From: Fomitopsis serialis
Taxonomy: Eukaryota > Basidiomycota > Agaricomycetes > Polyporales > Fomitopsidaceae
Direction: 5' to 3'
DNA: 27,495 bases
Assembly (NCBI RefSeq): GCF_022376445.1
Contig: NW_025955438.1
Location: forward strand, 1-27,495
Shown here: positions 9,456 through 19,844 of the stretch, piece after piece
Numbering within the stretch: the first letter of the stretch is position 1
How the letters are laid out: each line of letters starts with the position of its first letter
The notes under the pieces: model-generated
The model's database searches: none
Told to the model about the DNA's origin: nothing
The model's input: only the letters and a program-made list of their open reading frames with translations
Program-made: the position numbers and the translations under genes

Positions 9456-11264
9456 TCAATCATGGCCCTTGATGGCCTCCTGAATCTCCGCATCCGCAAC
9501 CATACCCATAATCTTCATCTGGTCCGAGACTGACTTCAACACCCCCAAGACGTCTCCGTTGCCCTCCACGAAACCAAACTCTGCATACTCCAAACTCTGC
9601 TCCTTGGCGTACGCCTTCACAAGCTCGCTGGCCTTGCGCAGATTGTGCCTTGGCAAGCGGGGGAACATATGGTGCGTCACTTGGAGATGGAGGCCACCAT
9701 GGATGAACTCGATGGACGGGGAGCAGATGACGTCCACGGTCGTCCGCAGCTGACGAGCAAAGAAGGATTCGGTAACTCCCAGATCCTCCGTTGAACGCGA
9801 GAAGTGGGATAGCACGATCTGGAGGGGAATTCGCTCAACCCAAGCCGTAGTCAGTCATATATGCAGATGCTCACCTGAACGTGGACTGGGCTAGCGGCAA
9901 TATGGCTAACCAGCAGGTAGAGCAAAGTCTTACGCCAGCTCCCGCACCCGCCGAGGACGGATAGGAACCAGCAGTAGAACAGGCCAAGGCAGAAAATCTC
10001 GGACCACCACCACCAGCGGCCGCCCAGAGCGCGTTTTGGCTCAAAGGCCGTCTTGGCAAGGTAGGTATAGGATAGGGCGTAGAGGTTGAACCGGGCCAAG
10101 GACAGCACGGCGTAGTACAGCTTGTGCTGGACCGATATCAACACCTTGCTGAAGTAGTCGAACACCATGACGCGCTTGTAGTACGACGAATACAACGATT
10201 TGAAGAATACGGGGGTGATAGCGAAGAATGGTATGTGTTGGATATCGGGGTCGCTAGTTGCACATTCGCTCAGGGATTGTGGTACACTCGCATGAGGAGC
10301 GACTCACTGAGTAGGATGGTTCGTGACCACTTGAAAACACTGATTGAGCATATGGAGCGCATCTGCGTCAAACAAAATACCACTCACGGTGATGAACATT
10401 ATGATTCTGAAGAATAGGTCAGCTCCTTGCGCTCATTCAATACATCACAGGCGCACTTACATTGACCCACCACCCGATACTGAGTCCACCGAGGAAATCG
10501 GCGACGAAGATGGCAATAAGTCGATCGTATACCCAGTTGTGCGTTACACCAACATGACCGAGGTCGTGGGCAAAGAATGTGAGTTGCTGCCAGAAGAATC
10601 CAAGGCAGAGGGCGCTCGGTACAAGCCAGCCTTTAGAGTAGAAGAAGGCAGCGAAGGCAGCGAGAAGGCTATATCTTACGACCTCCGGGCCATACCCAGT
10701 AAGGAAAGGCGTCTCGTAAAGACCTGCCTCCACAACACGTCTATGAAGCTCCTTGTATGCCGCCGAATGCTGAGCCTGCAACTTCGGGGTGAGTGTGGTG
10801 GGTGGAGGCTGGAGTGTGGAAAGTGAAGGGCCTTGCGTAGTCGTTGCGCATTCGTCTCTTTTGACGAGTAGAATTTCGGACGCGGGTGCAGAGGGCGTAT
10901 GTTCAGAAGACTTGAAAGCGGTGGCCTCGTTATACCATTCCGATTTCCCTTCTGCCCCAAGCCTTCTAACCCAACCGTTCATGATAGGCGGGACCAGAGG
11001 AAGCCACCCTCCGGTCCCGGTATCCACGGTTCCGATGGCATAGCCCTTCATCCTCTTCAGCGTTTCTTGAGAATGAAACGCGTCGACTTCGTCCGTGGCA
11101 TCGCGGCCAACGAAGTGCAGGATTGCAAGAGCGCCGCCGGGATGTGATGCCAGCCAAGACTGAGGAACGCGAATGACTTGATTGTCGAGAATGACAAGTG
11201 TCTCGCCTGCGAGAATGCGAGCGGCGACTTGGTCGCGAGTCCAGAGGGGCGACGGGATACCCAT
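9456..11264 (-). CDS. Cytochrome b5-fused front-end desaturase, probable delta-8 sphingolipid desaturase (5 exons, 528 aa)
   Basis: Exons 11264-10461, 10406-10388, 10329-10308, 10253-9875 and 9818-9456 join in phase. The N-terminal cytochrome b5 domain carries the heme motif SHPGGALAILHFVGRDATDE and a second His in DAFHS. A Ser/Thr/Pro-rich linker follows. The membrane desaturase domain has the three iron-binding histidine boxes: HDLGH in exon 1, HNVHH in the 19-nt exon 2, and QVTHH in exon 5. Gln as first residue of box three is typical of front-end desaturases. Several hydrophobic segments fit an ER membrane enzyme taking electrons through its own b5 domain. Sphingolipid delta-8 activity is the commonest function of this architecture in fungi; a delta-6-type acyl desaturase is the alternative. 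An ORF continues upstream of the chosen ATG but offers only GTG starts. The gene shares a 215 bp divergent promoter with the next gene. Confidence 0.93.
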
Positions 11265-11479
11265 CGCAGAGCCTGAGTAACTCACACCATCAACTGCGAC
11301 CACAGCGTCTCACATGGGCGCCAAACAGCCACCAATTCCACATATGCACAAACAAGCGCGGTGGCCTCGACAGATCGGGAACTCGAACCTCGTTCGTCCT
11401 CCCGCCCTCAAGCCCGCGCGAGACCCTCTCCTCCATAGGGTGACACCTGCTGTTCAAGGCGCGCCGCTGGGCGGTGAAG
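11265..11479. promoter_or_regulatory. Compact divergent promoter between the desaturase and the 1108-aa gene
   Basis: Only 215 bp separate the two start codons, so both promoters and both 5' leaders must fit here. The part next to the plus-strand gene is pyrimidine-rich (about 11380-11450), as is common just upstream of fungal transcription starts. No clear TATA box was seen in either direction. Confidence 0.5.
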
Positions 11480-14400
11480 ATGGTCAAGTATATCAAAGCC
11501 AAGGCTCCCACTCGGCGCGAGTTGCGCGTCGCAGAAAGGGAGGCAAAGAGGGCGCGTCGCGTCGGCCAGCGATCACCCAGACCCAGGTCGCCGCATCGGA
11601 CCCTCTCTCGGACCAGTTCTTTCGCAAACTCATTGAATGAATTGGATGGGAACGTGTCACCAATCTTGATTGTGCGCTCGCCATCGCCTGGCGGCTCACC
11701 TAGGCGCAGGGGCATATGGTCGCGTCCAGGCTCTCCCACCACAAGTCATCACTCGGACCACCGGTAGGGTGTCTTCATGAACTTCTGTGAAGGTCTCTGA
11801 AGGTTGTTTCAGCTCTTCGCAGAGCCTCAAGCTGATGGCGAACTGCATTCAGTTCTGTAATGACAACTTGGAGCAGATGAGGCAAGTAAGCCAACGACTA
11901 GAGGTGTTACGAGACAGACCTCCGTCTCCGAGCGCTGTGACCTCTCCGGACTGGAAGCGGCGCAGCCACTTACTGCGGAAGAAGCACGCAGGGATCACGC
12001 CTCCTCTGTCGCCGTCAAGCTCCTTTGGGCTTCTCCAGACTAGCTCGGTGCTTGTGAATGGGGAGCGTTCTTTGCATGTCCCTACTGTGGATGACAAGTC
12101 TTCTTCGTCCGGCTCTGCGGACACCGGAAATACCTCTGCCCCCCTGGCTACCAAGGCTGCTGAAGGCGCAATCCCTGCTGTTGCTTTGTCGAATAATTCA
12201 TCTCGAGTAGCTCCACAGTCTACTGCGTCCAAAGTTCTGGCATCGCCTTCGAAGTCTGCCGACATTATCAAATCCTGCGACACACGCCCCGCTATACCCG
12301 GCTCGGGCGCTCCTCCGCGGCTTCTAAACCCCACCAGACGGTCGTCATCAAGTTCGCTATCTTCTAACTCTGCTGTGCGACCGACTACTACTACTACGTC
12401 TATGGCCACGGAGTCTGTTTCGCCGCTGAACTCGAGCTCCAGCAGGCGGGCCTCTAAAAAACTCGATCATCGGCCAGTCACCGCAGCACAGGAGCCCAGG
12501 GCCCGCACAGTCTCTGGCAGTAGTGCGAACGGCACTCGATCATGGCCCAGCCTCCCTCCAACTTCCGCGCGTGCAGTCGCCGGTGCTCGTGTTCCTATTC
12601 GGCCTGCTAATGCGCGACTCTCGTGTACTGCGGATTCCGACGCAGTCAATCGTCCTCGACTTCCCTCTGAGCGCAGCATTGTGCGAACGACTACTGTGAC
12701 AGCGCCCAAGACCGCTGCGGTGCCTCGCTCTCGGGTCTCAAGCGCCAGTTTAGTGTCCGAAGTTCGTCAGCCGTCTTGTGCTGCTGGAGGAAATGATGGC
12801 GGTGCAGCTGGCCGACCGGTTCTCTCTGGCACTGTGTCTGTTCCTAGGGTCTCTGGTGCGCGCACTCATGCTGGGAAAGCCACCGACCCGTCGAAGGTTT
12901 CTCAGGTGTCTAAGGTGTCCGCTGTCCTCGCCGAGGGTATTACCAGTACCTCGTCGTTGCAGGCTTCTCGTCAACTGGCTTCCCGCCCTTTGTCGAGCAA
13001 CTCACAGGCACCCGCCGCGTCTGCACGTCCACGTTCAGCAAGCGGTACTCCTAGGGTTGCCCCTCCGGCCAACGCCCAATCTCGCTCTGGTGTCCGCCTT
13101 TCGCAATCGAGTTTCTCTGGTCCTACTCCCTGCACAAAGCCTGGTGATAGGATGAGAACAAGAAGTGGCCCTCAGCCTCTGACCAGCCCCCTAAACGGCA
13201 GCAACTTATCTCAGCCTGCGCCTGTTGGCGCCACGGCCAAAGTCTCTTCAACGGCTAGTTCAGCATCGCGGCCGCCATTGACAGCAACTCGCTCTGAGTC
13301 TGTAGCTGGGGTTTCCTCGACTGTTCTTGATCGTACGCGGAAGAACAGTAGCTCTGCTAGGCCTGCTGGTGATGCGACTAAGGTGGTACTGGACGATGTC
13401 GATGGCCGCGGCGGTCACCGTACAAGGCAACCTTCTGGCCCTAGATCGAACACAGGAACTTCCAGCGCAAGTGGGCACTCTGGCCAAGACAACGGAACCT
13501 CTCAGGCATCCAGGTCTACGGGTAAGGCTCCTGTTTGCAACGTCAATGTGAAAGTTGGGACCATTCAGGCTCCACCGCCGCCATCACAGATACGTGGGGG
13601 CGCGAAGCCCGCTTGGGAAAGCACTCAGTCTTCCGGGCCTCAGCGAACCACTTGTTCTCCTGCCAGCTCCTCTACCGTCGCAGAGAAAGCTGCGCCTTCT
13701 GTCGCTAGTACACGAACAGGCCGACCCACCTTATCGCAGAACAGGACCGGACCACGGGTTTGCCCTCCCAGATTCACACTAGTTCGCAATGTACCCTTGC
13801 CTCGTCGCCCAGTTAACGCGGCTGCGCCGACAAACACTCGCCGCCGAGCATCTCGCCCTTACCATCAGGCCCACAGCAAATCAGGCGCCGCCGGTTTTAC
13901 AACTGCAAGCCCGGATACACCTAGGGCGGCATCAGGGTCGGTGGCAATACAGCAGGGCAACGCAAGAGTTTTACCTGGGGTTTCGCCTTCTGACGTTCCC
14001 CGGGAGACCTGCGCTAAAGCCCGGGCGCGCAAGATGGATACGTTCGACATGGCGGAAGTCAAGGCGTGTCTCTTCGGACATACTGTGACGACTGGTCCTC
14101 CGCGTGCTTACACATCTGCTCTTCGCTTGTGGCTCGAGCTTCTTCCTGGCGTGAACGCTCTCTTCAAAGTGCAGGGCTCCTCTGTGGTCGCGGACTTGGA
14201 AGCAAAGCCCCAGGCGTTCGCTGTGCGTAGGCTCAGGGACGCCTCTCCTCCTTCTCGCACTGCAATCAAGGCATTCCTGAAGAGCAGGCCTGTCCCTCAA
14301 ATTGCCCTCGTCATCTCGCGGAGGTTCTCTAGCATCCCTGTCGAGCGAGTCATCATGGAGATTATGCCCTCGCCGGAGCCCCCGCAAACGGCTTGGTCGC

Positions 14401-14855
14401 CTGCTGGGTCTCCTCGCCCGGTGCCGCGCTCACCGGTGCTAGCTTGGTCAATGCCTACCGTGGTCGAAGACGTCTTCTTACCTGGCGGTCCCTTCATAGA
14501 AATGACGGAGGAAGAGAAGCCCCTCATGCCTGTACCCGGGGTGCAGAAGCTGCGCAAGCAAAGCCTGCAGAGGGTCCTCGCCCGGATGTCTCGATTCGGT
14601 ACTCCGGCTCGTGGGTCTCATCTCATGCGTCCTTTCATCGGTGCATCGAGGATGGATGCGTATCTGTCGGCTCTCGAGGCGCAGACCTTCGACGTGAAGG
14701 GCCCCGGAGGACGCAACTCCATCGGACCAGCCACGCACACACGTCGGGCTCTGGTCAGGATGCTGAAGACGGCGTGTCGAGCTGCCTGTCGGAACGCGAC
14801 GAAGCTGGTTCTCAGCCCGTGGAGACTTCTGTTGCGGGTGCTCTTGCGCAAGTGA
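11480..14855 (+). CDS. Large Ser/Pro/Arg-rich disordered protein of unknown function (2 exons, 1108 aa)
   Basis: Exons 11480-11763 and 11813-14855 are joined by a 49-nt intron (GTAGGG donor, TTTCAG acceptor) that keeps the frame. I do not recognise the family. The N-terminus, MVKYIKAKAPTRRELRVAER, is a basic helix, followed by SP/RS-rich stretches such as SPSPGGSPRRRG. A short region LKLMANCIQFCNDNLEQMRQ (about residues 99-125) looks helical. Residues from roughly 130 to 830 are almost purely Ser, Thr, Ala, Pro and Arg and probably disordered. From about residue 835 the composition becomes ordered: KMDTFDMAEVKACLFG, LRLWLELLPGVNALFKVQG, QIALVISRRFSSIPVERVIM, ending in a basic amphipathic tail. 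No signal peptide or membrane segment is seen. A scaffold or cytoskeleton/nuclear role would be a guess. The long single ORF and in-phase intron support a real gene. Confidence 0.82.
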
Positions 14856-15378
14856 CAGAGGATCTCTGTCATGCACTGCATGGCGGTTGGATGTTGAGCT
14901 TGATTCCCGAGTTTGGTTATTGTGTTAGGTTGATCACGGTGTTTCATTGTCGATCCTCGGCCAGCCTTGTCCTCGATTGTGTAGTTTGACTTCTCGATGT
15001 GTGATTGCATCACTGTACAGTGTATCATTCCTATGTATGTTCACGGTTCACCAAGCTTTACCGTGTCTTCTCCCGATACGGGGCGAGTGCTGTGGGGGCT
15101 TTGGTAGTGAGATCTGTCAAACAACGCGTGGGCCACTCAAATTCAGCAAACAGCCCGAGGCGCCGGCAACGAGCAGCGCCCAGGCTGTCGTATTGGCAGG
15201 CTCGTCCCTCCCACCACTCGGTCTCCTCCCATCGTTGTCTCACCCGTCGTCTCCGTCTCCCTCGCTCGCCCGGCCTCTGAGCCTCGGCCTAAGAAGTCGT
15301 CGATTCCACAGGGCCTCCGTCTTCCGCTTCCTTCGGTCCACGCTGCCTCTCAGCCGTTCTTAGCTTACGCGCCCGGCC
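14856..15378. other. 3' UTR followed by CT-rich promoter of the next gene
   Basis: The two flanking genes point the same way. The left part should be the 3' UTR of the 1108-aa gene. From about 15200 to 15350 the plus strand is strongly pyrimidine-rich (for example CTCCGTCTCCCTCGCTCGCC), typical of fungal core promoters near the transcription start. The open frame across 14947-15363 is low-complexity and is not taken as a gene. Confidence 0.5.
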
Positions 15379-17354
15379 ATGCAGACGCGATTATCATTCC
15401 TGCTGGCTGTAATATCCCTCGGAGTACCTCAAGTCTACGCATCTAATTTCACGTTCTCTTATGGCAACGCATCGCAATGCGAAGACTTCAACATTACCTG
15501 GTCTGGTGGGTCGTGGCCGCAGTGCGGGTCATGACCGTGTACTCACTGGTGGCGTCGGTATACAGGAGGCACAGCACCCTACGAACTTACTATTGTACCT
15601 GTAAGCATGCTCGTCGACGAAGCTTCCCTTTGAGCCCACTACTTACGCGTGGACAGTCGTTCAACACGCCCCTCACGTACTCGATTCCGTCATCGAGCTA
15701 CAGCAATAATCAGGGATCCTACTCATTGCAGCTTACGGCAAATGCGAGCGTCCAGTTTGTTGCTGTGATGTCGGACGCCTCAGGCTTTGGGACAGGCGGG
15801 GTGTCGGACGTTATCACAGTCGGTGCGGGCAGCTCAGGATGTGATAGGTCATGGCAAGGTAAGTACTGTGTACACCCCGACCACTTCCCTAGCCGCATAC
15901 TGAGGCCCTTGTATTGCAGTTGTCGACTTCTATTACGACACCGATATGGCTCTCAGTCAATGCCGGTCAGTAAGAACACCTCGACATCCACGGTGGTGCT
16001 CATGTTATGTATAGGACATACTCATTCACCAACTACACGGGAGCGGTGCAGCCTGTGTCCATCACAGTACGTGGATTTTTTTCGTGGCATTTGCAGTATT
16101 CTGTGAACTGGTTGCGATTTCTAGGGTCTCGTTCCGGGAGGTACGACCTTCGTACTCAATCCGCCCAAAGGCCCGACAGACTTCGAATGGATCGCCGACG
16201 TCGCCGCCGGCACAGGTCTCATATTCTTCATGGCCGATTCAAAAGGCCACTCTGGAGGAAGCACACAGCTGGATACTGTCGGCTTGTCCGGTGATCCAAG
16301 CTGTCTGACGGGCGCCTATCCTTCTTCACTGTCTGTTCATCCATCCAGTACCGCTACAAGTGCTCCGGCGTCCGGGAACACGGGCACTTCGTCACCAACT
16401 GGTGCCATCGTCGGTGCCGTTGTCGGTGGTCTTGTAGGCCTCGGTCTCATTGCTGCGGCTGTCTTCATCTATCTACGAAGAGAACGTCAGAAGGGACGTT
16501 ACGGTCAAGGCGGAACCTTCCCGTACCGAGGCACAAGACCCCAGAAAGATGAAGTCGACCTTGCTGGAGACGACGTACCTCCTCCGGATGTTGTCCAGCC
16601 ATATCCCTACTTCCACCCCACCGGCAGCGTCCACTCGCAGGGACAGCAGTCGATTCGCGGCGCATCGATTGGCGGCGCACAATCCACAGTGAGTCTTATG
16701 CGCCCGATGAGCTACGCTGAGTCACAGGGCTATGCACACCCCGACCAGTACGGCCAAGGCGTCGCTACACACTCGCGCAACACCTCCCTCATGGACGGCG
16801 CGTCCGCGTTCGCTGGTACCCAGGCGGGCACACGCGACAGCGGCATCTCGCGCTCGCAGACCCAGTCCCAAATACAGTCCCAAACACGGTCCAGAACTCA
16901 GTCACAAACTCTGTCCCAAGCCCCATCTCAAGCCCAGTCTCAAGCCCAGTCTCAAACCTTCTCGTCTGCGTCGCGGCGAAAAGCAGCGATGGCAGGCATC
17001 GGCCCGTACCAGTCCGCGGCGCCGCGCTTCATCTTACACACGGACGCGGAGGACGTGGTTGAGCTCCCCCCGCAGTACAGCGCCCTTCGTGCGCCGTCCT
17101 CTTTGAGCCAAACGACAGACTCGGACGACCGCAGAGCGTCGGGGTCCGGGACCGCCTCCACTACTTATCCCCCACCGCCCATCTCCATCCCTCCTGGAGC
17201 TGCTATGCCGGACTCTGCAAGACCGCCGTCAAGCATCATCGAGGAGGACCACCCCCACATGGGCTTGCCGGAGCCCATGGCGCCGTCCTCCACACGGTCG
17301 CCTGTCCCCGCACCGCCGTTCCCCGCACCGCCGTACGTCTCGAACCCGACATAG
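15379..17354 (+). CDS. Single-pass membrane protein with secreted N-domain, Mid2/SKG6-like (6 exons, 563 aa)
   Basis: Exons 15379-15505, 15566-15600, 15657-15858, 15920-15965, 16015-16066 and 16125-17354 join in phase. The protein starts with a signal peptide (MQTRLSFLLAVISLGVPQVYA), then an extracellular beta-rich domain with QCEDFNITWSGGTAPYELTI, VDFYYDTDMALSQC and GLVPGGTTFVLNPP. A Ser/Thr-rich stalk precedes one transmembrane helix at about residues 247-272 (GAIVGAVVGGLVGLGLIAAA), followed by a basic stop-transfer sequence and a roughly 290-residue cytoplasmic tail. The tail is rich in Pro, Ser and Gln with a Gln-Ser repeat. This plan is widespread in basidiomycetes and resembles wall-stress sensors of the Mid2/Wsc type and SKG6-type proteins. 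A sensor or cell-surface role is inference; no catalytic motif is present. Confidence 0.87.
16854..16958 (+). repeat. Gln-Ser coding tandem repeat
   Basis: Units of six to twelve bases related to CAGTCTCAAGCC encode a run of SQ/TQ-rich dipeptides (S-Q-A-Q-S-Q type) in the cytoplasmic tail of the Mid2/SKG6-like protein. The last units are nearly identical at 12-nt period, so copy number is likely to vary between strains. Confidence 0.75.
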
Positions 17355-18098
17355 CTTGCATCCTATCTATCCACCCCGTCGGACTGTGTATATCTTACAC
17401 GTACTCACCCATGACCGTGCATATTTAAAACGGACACTGTCGCCGCGCTGTACCTGTCGCACACCCTCCCGCTCCCGTCTCCGTCTGGCGCTCTGGCGTG
17501 CTTCGTCTTCTGACTTCATACCTCCCCAGAGTCGCGTCGCATCCTCTACGTCGTTGGGCCCCTTCTTCTGTGTCCATCTATCAGCACGATACATTCCTTA
17601 CTTCTGCTTGCCGTTCCTTCTGTCTGCTGTCAGCATTCGGTAGATTTTTTTTGTCTGTCTAGGGCAGTGGACCTTCCCGAATCCCTCCCTGGTACCTGTC
17701 GTTGTTGCGCCTTGCGCGCACGCTCGAATCTGTAGCGAATGGAGTTCCTCGACTATGATGCATTACAGGCTTAGTGAGCCCGATCTACGAGTGCGAACGA
17801 CATCGAGACGAAGGTATACTCCGTCGCGGCAGTCCAGGCATCAAGATGTAAGTAGCGAGGGATATGAGAGATGGAGAGGCTGAGAGATTGAGAAGCAAAT
17901 ATGATGAGGAGGATGAGACAGACTCTGCGGTGCTACTAGAGACAGTTCCTCTGGATACATATGCAAGTGGAGAATAAGCAGAGCAGGCGTACAGTGCGTC
18001 GACGGTGGACAGAACGGATAGTATACATTTACACAAGGCTCTTGGCTTCTGCGCGCACCGGTGACGGCGGTCGCCAACGGCGTCCGCACAAGTCGACA
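17355..18098. other. Convergent 3' region, no gene
   Basis: This stretch lies between the stop codons of two convergent genes and should hold both 3' UTRs. A T-rich run at 17645-17653 and an AT-rich TATTTAAAAC at 17421-17430 are candidate 3'-end signals for the plus-strand gene. Short frames on both strands are low-complexity. I see no RNA gene. Confidence 0.5.
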
Positions 18099-19092
18099 TC
18101 ACTGTTGGACGGCGACGGGCTCCGCGGCGGCCATAGGTTGGTCCGCGGGCGTCGAGTCGAGCCCGGTGCGCTCCAGCGCCGCCACGAGGTTGTCTGTATC
18201 CTTGCGGCGCCTGTGACGCTTCCTGCGGTCGTCTTTTATCATGCGCGCGATGAGACGACGGTGCGAACTCTGCTGAGAAGAGTTGGAAGAGAACCTGCGC
18301 GAGTCACAGGTGAGCTCGATGCTGGCGAGCAAGCGGAGGGTCTCCGAGTTGTTCTGAGCCTGCAGAGACGGAGGCGAACGTAAGGCAATTTGAATTGACA
18401 TGTATGAGTGATAGATAATACGTACGTTGAAGGACCATGAGACCACACGGGTGCCCTCAATGCAACCTACTACGACGAAGTTGCCGCGCTTCTCAGCCTG
18501 AAGAGGGGCGTCCTGCGGGGCTGTCTTACTCATCTGGTGTGGCCATCAACAGGCTGACAACTCACCTCTCCAAAAGTGGTCATGATCTTGCGGGAGGCAG
18601 CAGAGCGTACGACTGAGTGTAGTGATCACAAGTGAGCTAAGGTTCACTTGGAGGTGGGGCCACCTACCGATGCGCGACTGTTCCTGGGCAACGAGGGCGC
18701 GGCCAAGATAGGTCCATGAGTCCTTGTCAGGCCTACGGATGTGTACTTTCACTGAGATGTCCCGGAAGGGGTCGCGGGCTTGAAGTGAAGCTTGCATTGT
18801 AGCGGCCACAATGCTGGGCATCCCTTCATACAGGTGGTCGAGTTTGGTCAGCACTGGTGTTCGAAGAGAGATGTAGAATGCAGCGCGGAAGGCACGCAGT
18901 TCACCCACCATTAGATGCGGAGTTGAAGTCTTGGTTCGAGGGGGCTGGCTGCCCGAGGGCGCGTGGCTCAGTTGGGGCTGTGGTGGGGGTGCCGACCCGC
19001 CAACGTCCATGACGGTGTCCATGTCCATCTGGACTCGCGTCAGTAGACTGACACCGGTACGCGGGAAGAATGAGCCTCACGTCGTCCATCAT
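18099..19092 (-). CDS. Unknown conserved-looking protein (5 exons, 262 aa)
   Basis: Exons 19092-19081, 19028-18668, 18612-18566, 18533-18426 and 18359-18099 join in phase. The first exon is only 12 nt (MMDD), then exon 2 begins MDMDTVMDVGG. After a short Pro/Ser-rich segment comes an ordered domain with LRAFRAAFYISLRTPVLTKL, DISVKVHIRRPDKDSWTYLG, KIMTTFGE and NFVVVGCIEGTRVVSWSFN, followed by SETLRLLASIELTC. Near the C-terminus is a strongly basic cluster (DDRRKRHRRRKDTDN) that could be a nuclear localisation signal or nucleic-acid contact. I do not recognise the family and assign no function. In-phase small introns and the alternation of hydrophobic and charged residues support a real protein. 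It shares a divergent promoter with the next gene. Confidence 0.78.
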
Positions 19093-19844
19093 TGTCGGGC
19101 GTGTCCTCTTGAAGCCTGCGAGGTGAGAGCGGCGGACGAGGAGGTCGTGCGAGGAGGGAGAGAGGAGGAAAGCGACCTCAGAGCCACGGGGAGCGTCCGC
19201 AACACCCTCACGTGATGCGCATGTGTGGCTTCAATTCAAACAGGACACCTCTCCCAAGCCCCGCCACCCCGCCTTGTCTCCTACTGTCGCCGAGGCGGTG
19301 CGCCCTCCTCCTCAGATTATTTCCTGGTCTATTATGTGTCGCACAGAGCGGGAACGCAGAGGCTGCGCGAACACGCTCCGGACGCGACGTTATGCAAGTG
19401 ACGCGTCGCGTCGCGTCTCGCGTAACGGACGGACGCGTGGCGACGCGCTCTGCTCTGGCTAGCTCCGACGTAAGCACCATTTCGAGTACGTACAATGCAG
19501 CTGCAGCCGGCCGAACCACAGGTACACAACGTTGTCCCCTGCGACGCCTCTCCGTGCGTCGGATCAGCCGTACAAAGACATCCACTCCGAATGCATTGTA
19601 CCGGCACCTAACTCCGAACGTCACACCCACCCAACCACAACGACCTGCAGGGCTAACTTGTCTTGTCGTCCAGATATTGTCCCCGATATAGGTGACAATG
19701 GGCTTCTTGTACACAGGACGCCGCTGCCACTGGTGGCAGACTAACCCCTTAATGGGTACGGACAACTCGTCTCGCGACCGGTATAAAAGGCTCGTCGATT
19801 AAGGCATCGTACACACAACATCCCCACTTCACAAGCGCATCATC
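19093..19844. promoter_or_regulatory. Divergent promoter with CGCGTC-rich cluster and two ACGCGT motifs
   Basis: This is the 752 bp between two divergent start codons. At 19380-19450 it holds a dense run of GACGCG/CGCGTC words with perfect ACGCGT hexamers at 19401-19406 and 19433-19438, the MluI cell-cycle box bound by the fungal MBF complex. Such hexamers also occur elsewhere in this GC-rich window, so regulation is only suggested. A TATA box for the plus-strand gene is listed separately. Open frames here (for example 19212-19691) are CpG-rich and unrecognised. Confidence 0.45.
19781..19787 (+). promoter_or_regulatory. TATA box of the acidic 298-aa gene
   Basis: The sequence TATAAAAGGC is a consensus TATA element 64 bp upstream of the ATG at 19845. 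It supports that start codon and a short leader of roughly 30 nt. Confidence 0.65.

Noticed and set aside
11849..12409. 186-residue minus-strand frame and several other long frames opposite the 1108-aa gene
   Set aside because: They are shadows of the GC-rich plus-strand ORF, which runs unbroken for over 1000 codons and has an in-phase intron.
14947..15363. 138-residue plus-strand frame between two genes
   Set aside because: Its content follows the pyrimidine-rich promoter (Ser/Leu/Pro/Arg low complexity), and it overlaps the region expected to hold the next gene's transcription start.
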